From positions 806,001-870,000 of the forward strand of contig NZ_BDCR01000003.1 in NCBI RefSeq assembly GCF_001618385.1: 64,000 bases of DNA, written 5' to 3'. Of the stretch, positions 18,865 through 33,341 are shown piece after piece. A program made the position numbers and the translations under genes. The notes under the pieces were generated by a model, which was not told the origin of the DNA, made no database searches, and was given only the letters and a program-made list of their open reading frames with translations. The DNA comes from Paludibacter jiangxiensis (GTDB lineage: Bacteria > Bacteroidota > Bacteroidia > Bacteroidales > Paludibacteraceae). Position 1 is the first letter of the stretch; each line of letters starts with the position of its first letter.

Positions 18865-20043
18865 TTATTTATCCTGAAATAGCAAGGGAGCAAAGCCATA
18901 GAGGCATTTACGCCAGGTCTGAAAGACATGCGCAGTACCCGGAGCTTCGTAATACACGTGCTTTATTCCGTTTTTTTGTAATTGTTCATGAATAGCACGA
19001 CCGGCATTCGGTCCCTCTGCCGAACCCTGACCGATATAGAATACCTTAACTTGCTTAGCAAAAGCATCCGGTTGGGTAAGCAAACCATTGTAAGCCTTCT
19101 CAATACCAGCAAAGCCAAAAGGAGCGGCACTAAAAACACCGATACTTGCAAATTTATCGAGATTAGTTTCGGAAATCTGATATGTTTGAGCACCGCCGAG
19201 AGAAAGACCTGCAATAGCCCGATGCTCACGATCGGTAAGCGTGCGGTATCTTGTATCGACCATCGGAATAATATCCTCTATCATAATCTTGGCAAAAGCA
19301 TTCCAGAAAGGATCCATTCCACCCAGACGTTGAGCTGCATTAGCAGATCCTGCAGGACTCTGAGCCCTGCGGGCCGCAAGATTAATTCCGGCAAGGCCTC
19401 CGTCTTCCATCACTAGAATCATCGGTTTTGCCTTACCCTGAGCAATGAGATTATCAAGAATAAAATTGGCTCTGCCCTGACTCTCCCACGCACGACGATC
19501 CTGATTCATACCATGCAACAGGTAGAGAACCGGATAACGCTGTTTGACATTCTGGTCATATCCCGGCGGAGTATAAATATAAGCGTGGCGCATTTCACCG
19601 GTCGATTTGGCTTTATACCAAACCGAGCGAACATCGCCATGCGGCACATCTTTTATGTCGTAAAAGTCAACGCCTTGCTCAGGCACTTCAATACAACTGT
19701 AAATATGGCCTGCATCATAGAATGTTTCGCTCGAAGGATCGTTGAGTTCAACACCGTCGATTTTGATCGTATAGCAAAGAAATCCGGGAGTCTGGGGCTC
19801 TGTTCTACCTGTCCAGAAACCATCTTCTCCTTTAGTCAGCGCCGTATTTCCAAGACTCACCACAACACTTGTCGCCTTTGGTGCATTAATACGAAAGAGC
19901 ACGCGGTGCTGTGCATCGACACGCGGATAATCGGCACCGACAACATTCGTTGATGCCGGTTTCGAATTATCAGCCTCCTGTCCGAAGCAGACAAAAGCAG
20001 TCTGCGACAGAACAGCCAAAAGGATCAGAATCGTTTTTTTCAT
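18865..20043 (-). CDS. CE1-type esterase, array copy 3 (Glu-triad type, mosaic N-terminus)
   Basis: 392 residues: signal peptide (about 1-21), E-set domain and esterase domain. Nucleophile Ser281 (GLSLG), probable acid Glu343 (GSAEGPN) and His372 (GTAHVF). From about residue 38 onward it is closest to array copy 4, whereas the signal peptide and the following residues resemble array copy 2. This suggests a recombination between neighbouring paralogues. It carries an Ala/Arg/Gln-rich insertion near residues 218-245, where copies 4 and 6 have Pro/Gly-rich loops. The gap to copy 4 is 8 bp. Confidence 0.9.
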   Translation of the reverse strand: MKKTILILLAVLSQTAFVCFGQEADNSKPASTNVVGADYPRVDAQHRVLFRINAPKATSVVVSLGNTALTKGEDGFWTGRTEPQTPGFLCYTIKIDGVELNDPSSETFYDAGHIYSCIEVPEQGVDFYDIKDVPHGDVRSVWYKAKSTGEMRHAYIYTPPGYDQNVKQRYPVLYLLHGMNQDRRAWESQGRANFILDNLIAQGKAKPMILVMEDGGLAGINLAARRAQSPAGSANAAQRLGGMDPFWNAFAKIMIEDIIPMVDTRYRTLTDREHRAIAGLSLGGAQTYQISETNLDKFASIGVFSAAPFGFAGIEKAYNGLLTQPDAFAKQVKVFYIGQGSAEGPNAGRAIHEQLQKNGIKHVYYEAPGTAHVFQTWRKCLYGFAPLLFQDK

Positions 20044-20051
20044 CGGATCAG

Positions 20052-24945
<4,894 letters not shown>

Positions 24946-24970
24946 TTAGATTAATAATAATACATATCAA

Positions 24971-24984
24971 TTCCTGATCAGGAA
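24971..24984. promoter_or_regulatory. 14-bp perfect palindrome upstream of array copy 7
   Basis: TTCCTGATCAGGAA is self-complementary and lies 35 bp upstream of the esterase start. A second small hairpin (ACCGG/CCGGT, 25027-25042) follows the preceding GH43 stop and is trailed by ATTTTAG on the minus strand. These could partially insulate the esterase array from the upstream genes or bind a regulator. Confidence 0.35.
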
Positions 24985-25043
24985 AAGAATCTGTTGTTTG
25001 ATAAATTTTCAATAATGGTCTAAAATACCGGGCTCATCCGGTT

Positions 25044-26168
25044 TCAATATTCCACCGTCTGCTCCGTCCATGTTGGTTCATGGATGTAGAACATTCCGTC
25101 TTTATAAGTTACCGGTTCGATACCCATCTGAGGCATCGGCTCCCACGGTTCGAGCGTCTGACAATAGGGATAAGGACGCTTTTCGTACATCATATAATGG
25201 CATGAGTTCCATAAATTTCCATCAGGACCAATAAACAACGCATTATGCCCCGTCTCGGAATATGGATCGGGCGTGTCCTGAAATTTCAAATGCGAGTATC
25301 CTCCTTCAGCAGCCAGTTCGGGACGATATCCTTTTTTTCGGGTTCCGAATATCGGATTCGGAGAGGCTAATTCCCAGGGCCCGAGAGGCGATTTCGATTT
25401 CAATAAACCAACTTCGTATCCACGAGTCCATGTCGAGAAAAACATGAAATAGGTACCTTCCTTTTTCACCACAAACGGTCCCTCAATACCTCCTATCATC
25501 CACTCCGGCCAACCGGGTTGCTTTTTATCCAGAAATTTCTGAATAGGAGTCATAAGTTTGCCGATGTTTAAATCAATTCTGGCCTGAAAAAGTCCGTTGC
25601 CGCTGCAATAGAGATAAGTCTGTCCGTCTTCGTCTTCAAATAAGGTAGCGTCGTTATTGTACTGCGGAGTGAGCGGTCCGTTGACAAGTTTATAGGGACC
25701 AGTCACCTTATCGGCAACAAACAACCAGACGCTATGAGTCTTCATTCCCTTCGGATCTTCCTTTGTCACCTTTCCGCTATTAACGGTAAGGTAGTATTTG
25801 TGTTGTATAAAATGAATTTCGGGAGCCCAGAAACGTCCGTTATAAGGACAATCGGCCGGCAACTTAGCAGCATCAATAATCCACGAATGCTGTTTCCAGT
25901 GGATAAGGTCGTCGGATTCGAGCAGGCGAACGCCCGGATTAGGACCTGTCCAAACAGGGTTGGAGGTTCCGGTACAATACCATTTGTCTCCCACTTTAAT
26001 GATGCAATGGTCGCGCATGGAGATTGCCGTGTCCCGCGTTATCGGGTTGGTATACCGAAAAATATGCTTCGCCCCTTTGACTGGGGATATGGCGGCATTC
26101 GCCTTTTCCTGTGCAAAACAGGAAACCGACAACACAAACAAGACAAGAAACAGGTTGATACTCCTCAT
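25044..26168 (-). CDS. GH43 glycoside hydrolase
   Basis: 374 residues with signal peptide (about 1-19) and a single GH43 propeller. Candidate catalytic acids are the base Asp in SMRDHCIIK, pKa-setting Asp in YNNDATLFED and general acid Glu in GGIEGPFVV. WAPEIHF marks the second blade. No binding module is present. Family members release arabinose or xylose from arabinan or arabinoxylan. The gene follows a GH43-CBM6 gene after 52 bp and precedes the esterase array. Confidence 0.88.
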   Translation of the reverse strand: MRSINLFLVLFVLSVSCFAQEKANAAISPVKGAKHIFRYTNPITRDTAISMRDHCIIKVGDKWYCTGTSNPVWTGPNPGVRLLESDDLIHWKQHSWIIDAAKLPADCPYNGRFWAPEIHFIQHKYYLTVNSGKVTKEDPKGMKTHSVWLFVADKVTGPYKLVNGPLTPQYNNDATLFEDEDGQTYLYCSGNGLFQARIDLNIGKLMTPIQKFLDKKQPGWPEWMIGGIEGPFVVKKEGTYFMFFSTWTRGYEVGLLKSKSPLGPWELASPNPIFGTRKKGYRPELAAEGGYSHLKFQDTPDPYSETGHNALFIGPDGNLWNSCHYMMYEKRPYPYCQTLEPWEPMPQMGIEPVTYKDGMFYIHEPTWTEQTVEY

Positions 26169-26220
26169 TCTATATACATTAACAGATTCAATACATTAAC
26201 TAAGCCGGAGCCGATCTTCG

Positions 26221-27546
26221 TTATTCGAACCGTATCCAATCAACTTCTACTGGTTTGCTATCCTGAGACACAACGCACAAATTATAAACTCCTTTTTTTA
26301 CGGCGGAAACTGGGACTTTGATGGTTGTCCAAGCACTGCTTTTCGGAACATTGATTTTGGCAACAACGACTCCATTTACATCGTTAAGTTTCAATTGCAG
26401 CGAACCTCCCGTTGCAGAAAGTGCTCTAACCTGAAGTGATTTGCCTCCTTTCTTAGCAAAGTTTACTGCGTTATATTGCACCCATGCTCCCTGAGCATCG
26501 AAAATTGTTTTCCACCCTTTGAATGTATCGGCCGTATCAAGCAAAGCTATCGAAGCTCCCTTTTCACTGATTTTGCTGTAGCGATCGAGTTGGATCTCTT
26601 TTGTAGCATCCGACAAACCTACACCACGGAACGTCGGAATAACTTTTTTGATGGTTCCGTCGGCATTAAAGGTCAGACTATCAACCCTTACCGAACGGTT
26701 TTTGTCAAACTTGGGAGAGTAGTCGCGGTCGTGATAGAAAAGATACCACTGATTTTTGTAATTGACGATAGAATGGTGATTCGTCCAGCAGTTAGATGGT
26801 GATTCGTCCATGATAACTCCGACCGGTTGATAGGGACCCATTGGGCTATCGCTCATGGCATATTCGAGACGTTCAATCTGGTTGGCTACGTGGGGATAGG
26901 TGAGGTAATATTTGCCATTACGTTCCATCGCAAACGGACCTTCAATCAGGCCTTTGGTTGGAAGATTTGCTATAGTTTGTACCGGACCATCCACTTCAAT
27001 CATGTTATCTTTGAGCTTGGCAACGCTGATACGCCCCATTGCCGTAAAAATGTATGCCTTACCGTCTTTGTCCAAAAGCACGCAAGGGTCGATACCACGG
27101 ATACCCTCAACTGGTTTATCCAGCACAGTATAAGGGCCTTCCGGCTTATCGGCTGTAGCTACGCCAACTCTTCCGCCAACCGGGAAGTAGAAATAATATT
27201 TGCCATTTTTGAACACGCAATCGGGTGCCCACATATCGTAATTAATCTTGGTCAACCAGGGTACTTTGGTTTGTGTAACAATCACCCCATGATCAGTCCA
27301 ATCGGTAAGATTATCGGACGAAAATACGTGGTAATCGGCCATACAAAACCAATCCTTCCGCAGGTTTTTATCCTGAGGTGTTGGTATATCGTGTGATGGA
27401 TAGAGGTACACTTTCCCGTTGAAAACACGTGCTGTAGGGTCTGCACTAAACTGGTTGCGGATAATCGGGTTTTGAGCGTTCACAAAAGAAACAGCTAAAA
27501 GTCCGAGCATAACGCCAAAAATCAACTTCATCTTATTGTTCTTCAT
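26221..27546 (-). CDS. GH43 arabinofuranosidase/xylosidase with C-terminal CBM6
   Basis: 441 residues: signal peptide (about 1-24), GH43 propeller (about 25-310) and a CBM6-like beta-sandwich (about 330-441, ending EVDWIRFE). Catalytic acids: base Asp in FSADPTARV, pKa-setting Asp in GIDPCVLLD and acid Glu in GLIEGPFAM. The CBM6 module should keep the enzyme on xylan chains. Its N-terminal motif (PTARVFNGKVYLYPSHD) resembles that of the cytoplasmic Xsa-type enzyme, but this protein is exported. It sits 25 bp from the next gene in the same direction. Confidence 0.9.
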   Translation of the reverse strand: MKNNKMKLIFGVMLGLLAVSFVNAQNPIIRNQFSADPTARVFNGKVYLYPSHDIPTPQDKNLRKDWFCMADYHVFSSDNLTDWTDHGVIVTQTKVPWLTKINYDMWAPDCVFKNGKYYFYFPVGGRVGVATADKPEGPYTVLDKPVEGIRGIDPCVLLDKDGKAYIFTAMGRISVAKLKDNMIEVDGPVQTIANLPTKGLIEGPFAMERNGKYYLTYPHVANQIERLEYAMSDSPMGPYQPVGVIMDESPSNCWTNHHSIVNYKNQWYLFYHDRDYSPKFDKNRSVRVDSLTFNADGTIKKVIPTFRGVGLSDATKEIQLDRYSKISEKGASIALLDTADTFKGWKTIFDAQGAWVQYNAVNFAKKGGKSLQVRALSATGGSLQLKLNDVNGVVVAKINVPKSSAWTTIKVPVSAVKKGVYNLCVVSQDSKPVEVDWIRFE

Positions 27547-27571
27547 TTGTAGTATGGTTATCAGAAATTTA

Positions 27572-29218
27572 TTACAATTTATTGTTGTTCAGGTTAATTT
27601 CAATTTTGTCGATATCAGGAGCCCATCCTTTTGCATTGGAAATCCGTATCGCATTATATCCTTTGTTCAGTTTCACCGATAGCGACTTCTTCGCCACAAT
27701 ACCTTTTCCGCCCGAATTCAGACCGGCAAGCGAAAAGGCCTTTCCATTGACAGAAAGCGTTGCGGTTTTGGTATCTTCGGAAGTGTAATACAAAACGAGC
27801 GTATAACTTCCGGCAGACGCAGCATACACATCACGGAATTCAATGTAATTATCTTCACGGTTGCCGATTTTGATTACTTTGGTTCTTCCGGAACAAGCCG
27901 CATCCGTCAGCGGCCTTGCCTGATCGGGAACAATTTCACTATTCTCCGTCAGGTTAAAGTTATTGATCCAGGCATATTCAGCTTCAAAGACTTCCTGCAA
28001 CTTCGTTTTTTGAGCCGTCACCTTCACCAACGACACGCCATGTGCGGGAATGGTAGCCGTATATTCCGACTCCATAGTTCCCAAATCAGTGCGAGCCCAA
28101 AGATCTCGTACTTTGGCAGAACCTACAATATTAAGATCTTTCCAGCTAACGGAGGCCGACGTCGGCGTTGTTTTCAGATTGAGCAGCGCTACCGCAAACT
28201 CTTTGCTCTGGCGACCGTTGAGATGTTTTGCCCACACCTGCACACTGTCTTTTTCGAACAGCAAATGTGCCTGCAAACCAGTCGGATCCTGATTAATGGC
28301 AATTACTTCGGGATTGGTAATAATCGATTTGGTTTCGTCGCTGATTTTGGTCATGTCGAGTCCCAGAGCCAATGGTGAAGAGAGAATACACCACATGGCA
28401 AAATGGCTTTTATCCTCTTCAAACGACAATCCACGTCCCACCTCCAACATATCCATGTCATTGTAATGCCCAGGACTGGCATACGGAGCCAGAAATTTAT
28501 TCTGATTGATAATGCCGATAATACTTTTCCATCGCGCTTTTGAACCGGGAACAAAGTTGATATCCTGCGACATACGCCAAGAGTCGGCAATCGTGGTCAC
28601 CCATGTGCCGGGAAATTGCCAGCGGCAAACGTTGAAGTTGATATCGATACGACCGGTATTGTTCATTGCTTTACGAATAGCGGTGTAGCGGGTTTTCTCA
28701 TCGAGTTTTTGCTTCAAGCCGCCGCAATAATCCACTTTCAGGAAATCAAATCCCCAAGTTTTGAAGAAGAGATCGATGTCCTGCTGATCGTGACCGTAAA
28801 GTCCGCCGCCAACACCTCCGGGTTGTCCGCTATACTGCGACCCGCAGGTATTCTCGCCGGCTTCGCTATAAAACCCGGCTTTCAATCCTTTTGAATGGAT
28901 ATAATCGGCCAGATATTTCATTCCATGAGGAAATTTGATCGAATCGATACGCAGGGTTCCGTTAGGATAGCGAAGATTAAAAAAACCGTCATCAATGTTG
29001 AGATACCGGAATCCGGCAGCGGCAAGCCCCGATGAAACCATTGCATCGGCCTGCCGTTTTATCAAAGCCTCATCGATTTTTGCTCCGAACTGGTTCCAGC
29101 TCGCCCACCCCATCAAAGGCGTACGCGGAGTTGAAGTGTGTGATTTACCTTTGGAATTCGCCGACATCGTTACCAGCAAGAAAGACAAAACAACCAGGCC
29201 AAGACTTAATTTTCGCAT
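27572..29218 (-). CDS. GH27 alpha-galactosidase-like enzyme with C-terminal CBM35-like domain
   Basis: I choose the ATG ending at 29218 (MRKLSLGLVV) because it starts the signal peptide; an in-frame ATG at 29242 adds eight residues. About 548 residues: GH27 TIM barrel with nucleophile Asp163 (LKVDYCGG) and acid/base Asp219 (RMSQDI), a C-terminal beta domain, then a CBM35/CBM6-like module (about 405-545, FEAEYAW...). GH27 members cleave alpha-galactose or beta-L-arabinopyranose. In this setting it would remove galactose from arabinoxylan side chains. One of three GH27 genes in the window, each with a different accessory domain. Confidence 0.92.
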   Translation of the reverse strand: MRKLSLGLVVLSFLLVTMSANSKGKSHTSTPRTPLMGWASWNQFGAKIDEALIKRQADAMVSSGLAAAGFRYLNIDDGFFNLRYPNGTLRIDSIKFPHGMKYLADYIHSKGLKAGFYSEAGENTCGSQYSGQPGGVGGGLYGHDQQDIDLFFKTWGFDFLKVDYCGGLKQKLDEKTRYTAIRKAMNNTGRIDINFNVCRWQFPGTWVTTIADSWRMSQDINFVPGSKARWKSIIGIINQNKFLAPYASPGHYNDMDMLEVGRGLSFEEDKSHFAMWCILSSPLALGLDMTKISDETKSIITNPEVIAINQDPTGLQAHLLFEKDSVQVWAKHLNGRQSKEFAVALLNLKTTPTSASVSWKDLNIVGSAKVRDLWARTDLGTMESEYTATIPAHGVSLVKVTAQKTKLQEVFEAEYAWINNFNLTENSEIVPDQARPLTDAACSGRTKVIKIGNREDNYIEFRDVYAASAGSYTLVLYYTSEDTKTATLSVNGKAFSLAGLNSGGKGIVAKKSLSVKLNKGYNAIRISNAKGWAPDIDKIEINLNNNKL

Positions 29219-29259
29219 AACAGTTTTTTGTTTGTATATCAATCAGGATTACAAAGGAG

Positions 29260-30816
29260 TTATTTGGAAATCTTATCGGAAATACGGAAATAGTCGAAAT
29301 CGACGTAACCACCCGGAGTTTTGGTCGAATAATTAAACAAGCCAAAACGGTACCCCATAAAGTGCGGCATCGAATACTCCATTTTCAGCTGAGAGCCTAT
29401 CGGCAGCCATGTTTTACCATCGAGACTATAGAAGAAATATCCGATATCGGTTTTATCCCTGAAATCGCATTCGGCTTTCAGATAGACTGTTTTCTGAGTC
29501 AAGGGAACAGATTGTGCCTCAACCGGAATCCGTGCCGAACCGTTTACCATTACAATTGATTTTACACCATTGGCAACCTTCACTCCCACCTGTCCGAACT
29601 TTTTCTGCAACAGAGCAAGTCCGGCAAAATCACCATCTTTCATGTTCGTCACATCAATAGCAGTGATGCCTGTAGAAACCGGACCGAAAGTACGTTGTGT
29701 CAACGTATTTCTGGCCTGCACGAACAGGGTATCGACGCGTCCGGTAGTCAGGCGCAGGTAGCCTTTTCGTTTGGTGACCGACCAAAGAGAGTTATCGGGA
29801 TTGTGGTTCCACTGCCAAACCAATGGTAAAGCGCGTTCGCCGGGTTTACGGGTAAACTCGTCGGATGCTACAATGCCCGGATTGATGCCTTTACTTGCTG
29901 GAAGGTCGAGCGATTCCGGCAATTTCCCGTTAACACCGATCACCGGCCATCCATTTTCCCACTTCATGGGTACGAGATACGGAATACGACCTACCGATCC
30001 GTGATCCTGAAACAAATAGGCAAACCATCTTCCATCAGGGGTATCTATCATACCTCCCTGTGCCACACCCTGATCCTGAAAAGCGACTTTGCCTTCCCAG
30101 GGTCCGGCAAGTTTATCGGCTCTATGAACAAGAACAGTTCGCATTCCGCCGCGTGGCCAGCAAATATTGAACAAATAGCATTTGCCATCGTGCTGAAACA
30201 ACTGAGATCCTTCGGCCGGAAGCATGATAGGACCGCCGGGCGCGCTTGCATTGTCAATAAGCACCCGTGTGGTCTCTTCTTTGACACCCGACAAATCAGC
30301 TTTCAATTCGGTTATCATAATTTTACCGCTACCGTAAACCAGATAGATATGACCGTCTTCGTCGAAAAATAGAGAATGGTCATGGAACGAAGGTTTGAAC
30401 GAATGCTCTGTCCAGGGCCCTTTTTCAATATTTTTAGTGGTAAAAATGTACGTCTTGCCCGTTGTTTGAGCAAAAGTTGAAATATAGTAAAGTCCGTTGT
30501 GGTAACGGATACAGCTTGCCCAGGAACCCTTTCCATAATTGTTTTTTCCGTTATTCAGATCCAGGGCATCCATACTGCCGAGAGTAGAATATGCATAACC
30601 TATCATCTTCCAGTTGACAAGATCCTTCGATTTCATAATAGGCACCCCGGGATTCATGTGCATGGTGGTGCTACTCATATAGTAAGTGTCGCCTACCCGA
30701 ATCATCGACATATCGGGTACGTCAGCAAAAATGATCGGATTATGGGCTTTACTTCCCTGAGCAAAAAGCATTGAAACACTCAAAAAAGAGAACAACAACA
30801 AAATATTTTTTTTCAT
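29260..30816 (-). CDS. GH43_12-like enzyme with C-terminal beta-sandwich
   Basis: 518 residues: signal peptide (about 1-19), GH43 propeller (about 25-315) and a C-terminal concanavalin-like beta-sandwich (DUF1349/GH43_C2 type, about 325-515). Base Asp in VPDMSMIR, pKa-setting Asp in HDHSLFFDE and acid Glu in PAEGSQLF are visible. Two-domain enzymes of this kind act as alpha-L-arabinofuranosidases or beta-xylosidases on xylan. The second domain resembles that of the neighbouring 31234-33333 product, so the two arose by duplication. First gene after the 417-bp gap. Confidence 0.9.
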   Translation of the reverse strand: MKKNILLLFSFLSVSMLFAQGSKAHNPIIFADVPDMSMIRVGDTYYMSSTTMHMNPGVPIMKSKDLVNWKMIGYAYSTLGSMDALDLNNGKNNYGKGSWASCIRYHNGLYYISTFAQTTGKTYIFTTKNIEKGPWTEHSFKPSFHDHSLFFDEDGHIYLVYGSGKIMITELKADLSGVKEETTRVLIDNASAPGGPIMLPAEGSQLFQHDGKCYLFNICWPRGGMRTVLVHRADKLAGPWEGKVAFQDQGVAQGGMIDTPDGRWFAYLFQDHGSVGRIPYLVPMKWENGWPVIGVNGKLPESLDLPASKGINPGIVASDEFTRKPGERALPLVWQWNHNPDNSLWSVTKRKGYLRLTTGRVDTLFVQARNTLTQRTFGPVSTGITAIDVTNMKDGDFAGLALLQKKFGQVGVKVANGVKSIVMVNGSARIPVEAQSVPLTQKTVYLKAECDFRDKTDIGYFFYSLDGKTWLPIGSQLKMEYSMPHFMGYRFGLFNYSTKTPGGYVDFDYFRISDKISK

Positions 30817-31026
30817 TTTGATTATATATTATCAATTGACAAATAATCGCGTAATGCGATGCCAATCAGACCAATGCATTACTACAAACACATTGGCTCA
30901 GTTAAAATTAAATTCGATTAAGCGTATAAAAGAACGATACCAGCAACAACCAATAACCTGATTGCATCACAAGTCAATTCCCGGTACGATAAAGTGTATC
31001 AGCCGACATCAAAGAATGAATGCCAA

Positions 31027-31040
31027 CCAAACCGGTTTGG
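31027..31040. promoter_or_regulatory. 14-bp palindrome, candidate operator
   Basis: CCAAACCGGTTTGG is perfectly self-complementary and lies about 210 bp upstream of the start at 30816. It could be a regulator binding site or part of a terminator; no T run follows. Confidence 0.35.
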
Positions 31041-31108
31041 ATAATACGCTGTAAGTAGAAAGGTTTATATCTTCAAAAATCCCACGTGATCGGGGCAAAA
31101 ATCACTCT

Positions 31109-31147
31109 TCCGTTTAAGATCTGATAAACAGATAAACCTTAAACGGA
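31109..31147 (-). terminator. Hairpin downstream of GH43 gene (probable terminator)
   Basis: Arms TCCGTTTAAG (31109-31118) and CTTAAACGGA (31138-31147) pair perfectly, extended by ATCTG/CAGAT inside with a 4-nt bulge. On the minus strand an ATTTTT tract follows a few bases later. It lies 87 bp after the stop at 31234. Confidence 0.5.
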
Positions 31148-31233
31148 CAAATTGTCATCTTGTTCGTTAGATAGCTTTTCTTTCACTTGGTTTAAATGCG
31201 CTCCTGTTTTTTTATAACAAATCTTATCAACAA

Positions 31234-33333
31234 CTATTCTCCAACAATTGTCCAGCTCAATACCGTTCCATCCTTACGGTTGGGCAGTGTTCCCGGACGG
31301 TCGGCAGCGTACGGTTCGCCGGTACCCGGAGTCAAACCTACATAGCGGTTTGTTTTCAACGACAGCAACATGCACTGGTTGTGCAACATATCCTGCCACT
31401 GGAACAGGCTTCCTTCCGACTCCTGCTTCATCAACCGCACATCGCCCGAAATACCGATTCCCACAACAGTCAGGAAACCGGTGCCGTTCAATGCTTCGAG
31501 TGCTACCCTACCCTTACCGCGGTCGTGCACCCGAAACTGGCAACCATTGCCCTGAGCCTCTTTCGACCCTGTGGCGGCTGAATGCATCATACCGTGCGGG
31601 TTGGCCCATACCGGAGCGTCGGTTCCTAAATTAGTCAGAGTAATGATTTTCCCGACAGGAATATTGTGCGAACGGTCGGCAAGCGGTTCCACCACCCTGA
31701 AGTTATCAAAGTCGGCATATCCACCTTCTTTTCCTTGCGTATTATAGGCAAATAAAGCATAGCGCGAACCCTGAAAAGTCTTCAACTGATAGGGCAACCG
31801 GATAGAATCGCCGATATTGGTAAAATTCATTCCATCGACGCTATAGCTGAACTGAGCAATGTCTTTTTCGTAATCGCCCGATGCACGGAGGCTTATCTTT
31901 CCTGATGTCAGTTTTTCTTCAATCGTTTTGTTTTGGTATTGATCGTAGAATCGAAGGACGAAGCCGTCGTTATTTTTCACTATACCCAAACTGGCATAAG
32001 GCATGTTCAGATACGCCAAACCCGCATAGTCACCCGACTTCAAAGCACTTGCATCCAGCACTGCGGTGGCATACGATTCGGGGCCGATGACGCGTTGAGT
32101 CAAGGTGTTTTTTGCCCAGAGAAAATCGTTGGCAGGCAAAGTATGCAAACGCAATGCTCCTTTTTTCTTATTAAGCTCCCATTTGGCATCCACCGGATTG
32201 TGGTTCCATTGCCAAACGGATTGAAGTGCCGGACCTGAAAAATCGTCATTGCGCTGGTAAGGAGCCGAAGGACTTGTCTGTGCAGCCACATTCGGTTTGA
32301 GCCAGGTGCGGGGCGAGCGACCCAAATTGCCCGGAAGCCCAAAATAGGGCCAGCCATCCTGCCAGGTAACCGGTGAAAGGCATGTGGTGCGACCAACAGA
32401 CATAAAGTCGATCATCGAAAAGCCCCACCAATCGCCATTGGGCAAATCGACAATACCACCCTGATGCATTGGCACAGCCCCGAAATAGTTGTTGCCAGCC
32501 GGTGTAAGTTGGAACTTGAAGCCCGGAGCCGGAACCTTAGACCCGAGACCAACATTGTCCGTCAGCCATCCCCGCTGAAACCCGAAAGTTTCTTCTGCGC
32601 TGATAACAGTAGTTTCATACGGACCGTAAGGCTTATCAGCACGGGCACATTGCATCCGCCCTGTGGGGGAATAATTGGCACTGATAATGTAATATTTCCC
32701 CTTTATTTTGTACATGTGATGTCCTTCGCCCATGTTGTTTCCGGCAGGAATAATAATCTTGTCACTACCATCCACAATGCCGCTAAAGTCTGGTTTCAGT
32801 TCTACCAAATGCACCTCATTGTATTTGTAAACAGCATAAATCTTCCCGTCTTCGTCGAAGAGAATGGACAAATCATAAATCTCGATATTGAGCGGTTTAT
32901 GTATCCACGGCCCTTTCGGATCTTTGGACATAAACACCTGCATTCCATGATTGTTCACATTGGTAAAAATGTAGAACATGCCGTTGTGATAGCGGATACA
33001 CGGCGCCCAAATTCCCTGCCCGTAAGCCTCCTTGCCATTTTCGAGATTAAAATCATCTCCCAAATTGAGGTTTTTGAAACAATAACCTAAGAATTCCCAG
33101 TTGACCAAATCTTTGGAGTGCATCACTACCACGCCCGGCATGGCATGCATGGTGGTACCGGCAAGGTAAAAATCGTCTCCCACACGGATCATATCGGGAT
33201 CGGAAAACTCGTCGTAAAACAGAGGATTGGTGTAGGTCCCGTTGCCATTATCGGCCGTCCACGTCTGGGCATACGACATACAGGAGGCAAAAACACACAA
33301 AACGATCAGAATGAGACTCTTTCTATGGTGCAT
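31234..33333 (-). CDS. GH43_12-like enzyme with beta-sandwich and C-terminal beta-trefoil-like domain
   Basis: 699 residues: signal peptide (about 1-22, possibly a lipobox at FASC), GH43 propeller (about 30-340), beta-sandwich as in its neighbour (about 350-550), and an extra domain of about 140 residues at the end with fascin/trefoil-like repeats (LEALNGTGFLTVVG, LLSLKTNRYVGLTPG). Catalytic acids: base Asp in FSDPDMIR, pKa-setting Asp in IYDLSILFDE and acid Glu in GEGHHMY. The trefoil assignment is from pattern only. Probable exo-acting arabinofuranosidase or xylosidase on substituted xylan. It follows GH51 by 8 bp, so the two are co-transcribed. Confidence 0.88.
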   Translation of the reverse strand: MHHRKSLILIVLCVFASCMSYAQTWTADNGNGTYTNPLFYDEFSDPDMIRVGDDFYLAGTTMHAMPGVVVMHSKDLVNWEFLGYCFKNLNLGDDFNLENGKEAYGQGIWAPCIRYHNGMFYIFTNVNNHGMQVFMSKDPKGPWIHKPLNIEIYDLSILFDEDGKIYAVYKYNEVHLVELKPDFSGIVDGSDKIIIPAGNNMGEGHHMYKIKGKYYIISANYSPTGRMQCARADKPYGPYETTVISAEETFGFQRGWLTDNVGLGSKVPAPGFKFQLTPAGNNYFGAVPMHQGGIVDLPNGDWWGFSMIDFMSVGRTTCLSPVTWQDGWPYFGLPGNLGRSPRTWLKPNVAAQTSPSAPYQRNDDFSGPALQSVWQWNHNPVDAKWELNKKKGALRLHTLPANDFLWAKNTLTQRVIGPESYATAVLDASALKSGDYAGLAYLNMPYASLGIVKNNDGFVLRFYDQYQNKTIEEKLTSGKISLRASGDYEKDIAQFSYSVDGMNFTNIGDSIRLPYQLKTFQGSRYALFAYNTQGKEGGYADFDNFRVVEPLADRSHNIPVGKIITLTNLGTDAPVWANPHGMMHSAATGSKEAQGNGCQFRVHDRGKGRVALEALNGTGFLTVVGIGISGDVRLMKQESEGSLFQWQDMLHNQCMLLSLKTNRYVGLTPGTGEPYAADRPGTLPNRKDGTVLSWTIVGE

Positions 33334-33341
33334 GGCAATAC

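Larger units (their letters stand above)
30817..31233. other. Intergenic control region between two GH43 genes
   Basis: A 417-bp gap with no supported gene. It contains a strong hairpin (31109-31147) and a 14-bp palindrome (31027-31040). It probably ends the 35315-31234 transcript and carries the promoter of the 30816 group. I found no clean Bacteroidetes -7 element. Confidence 0.4.
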
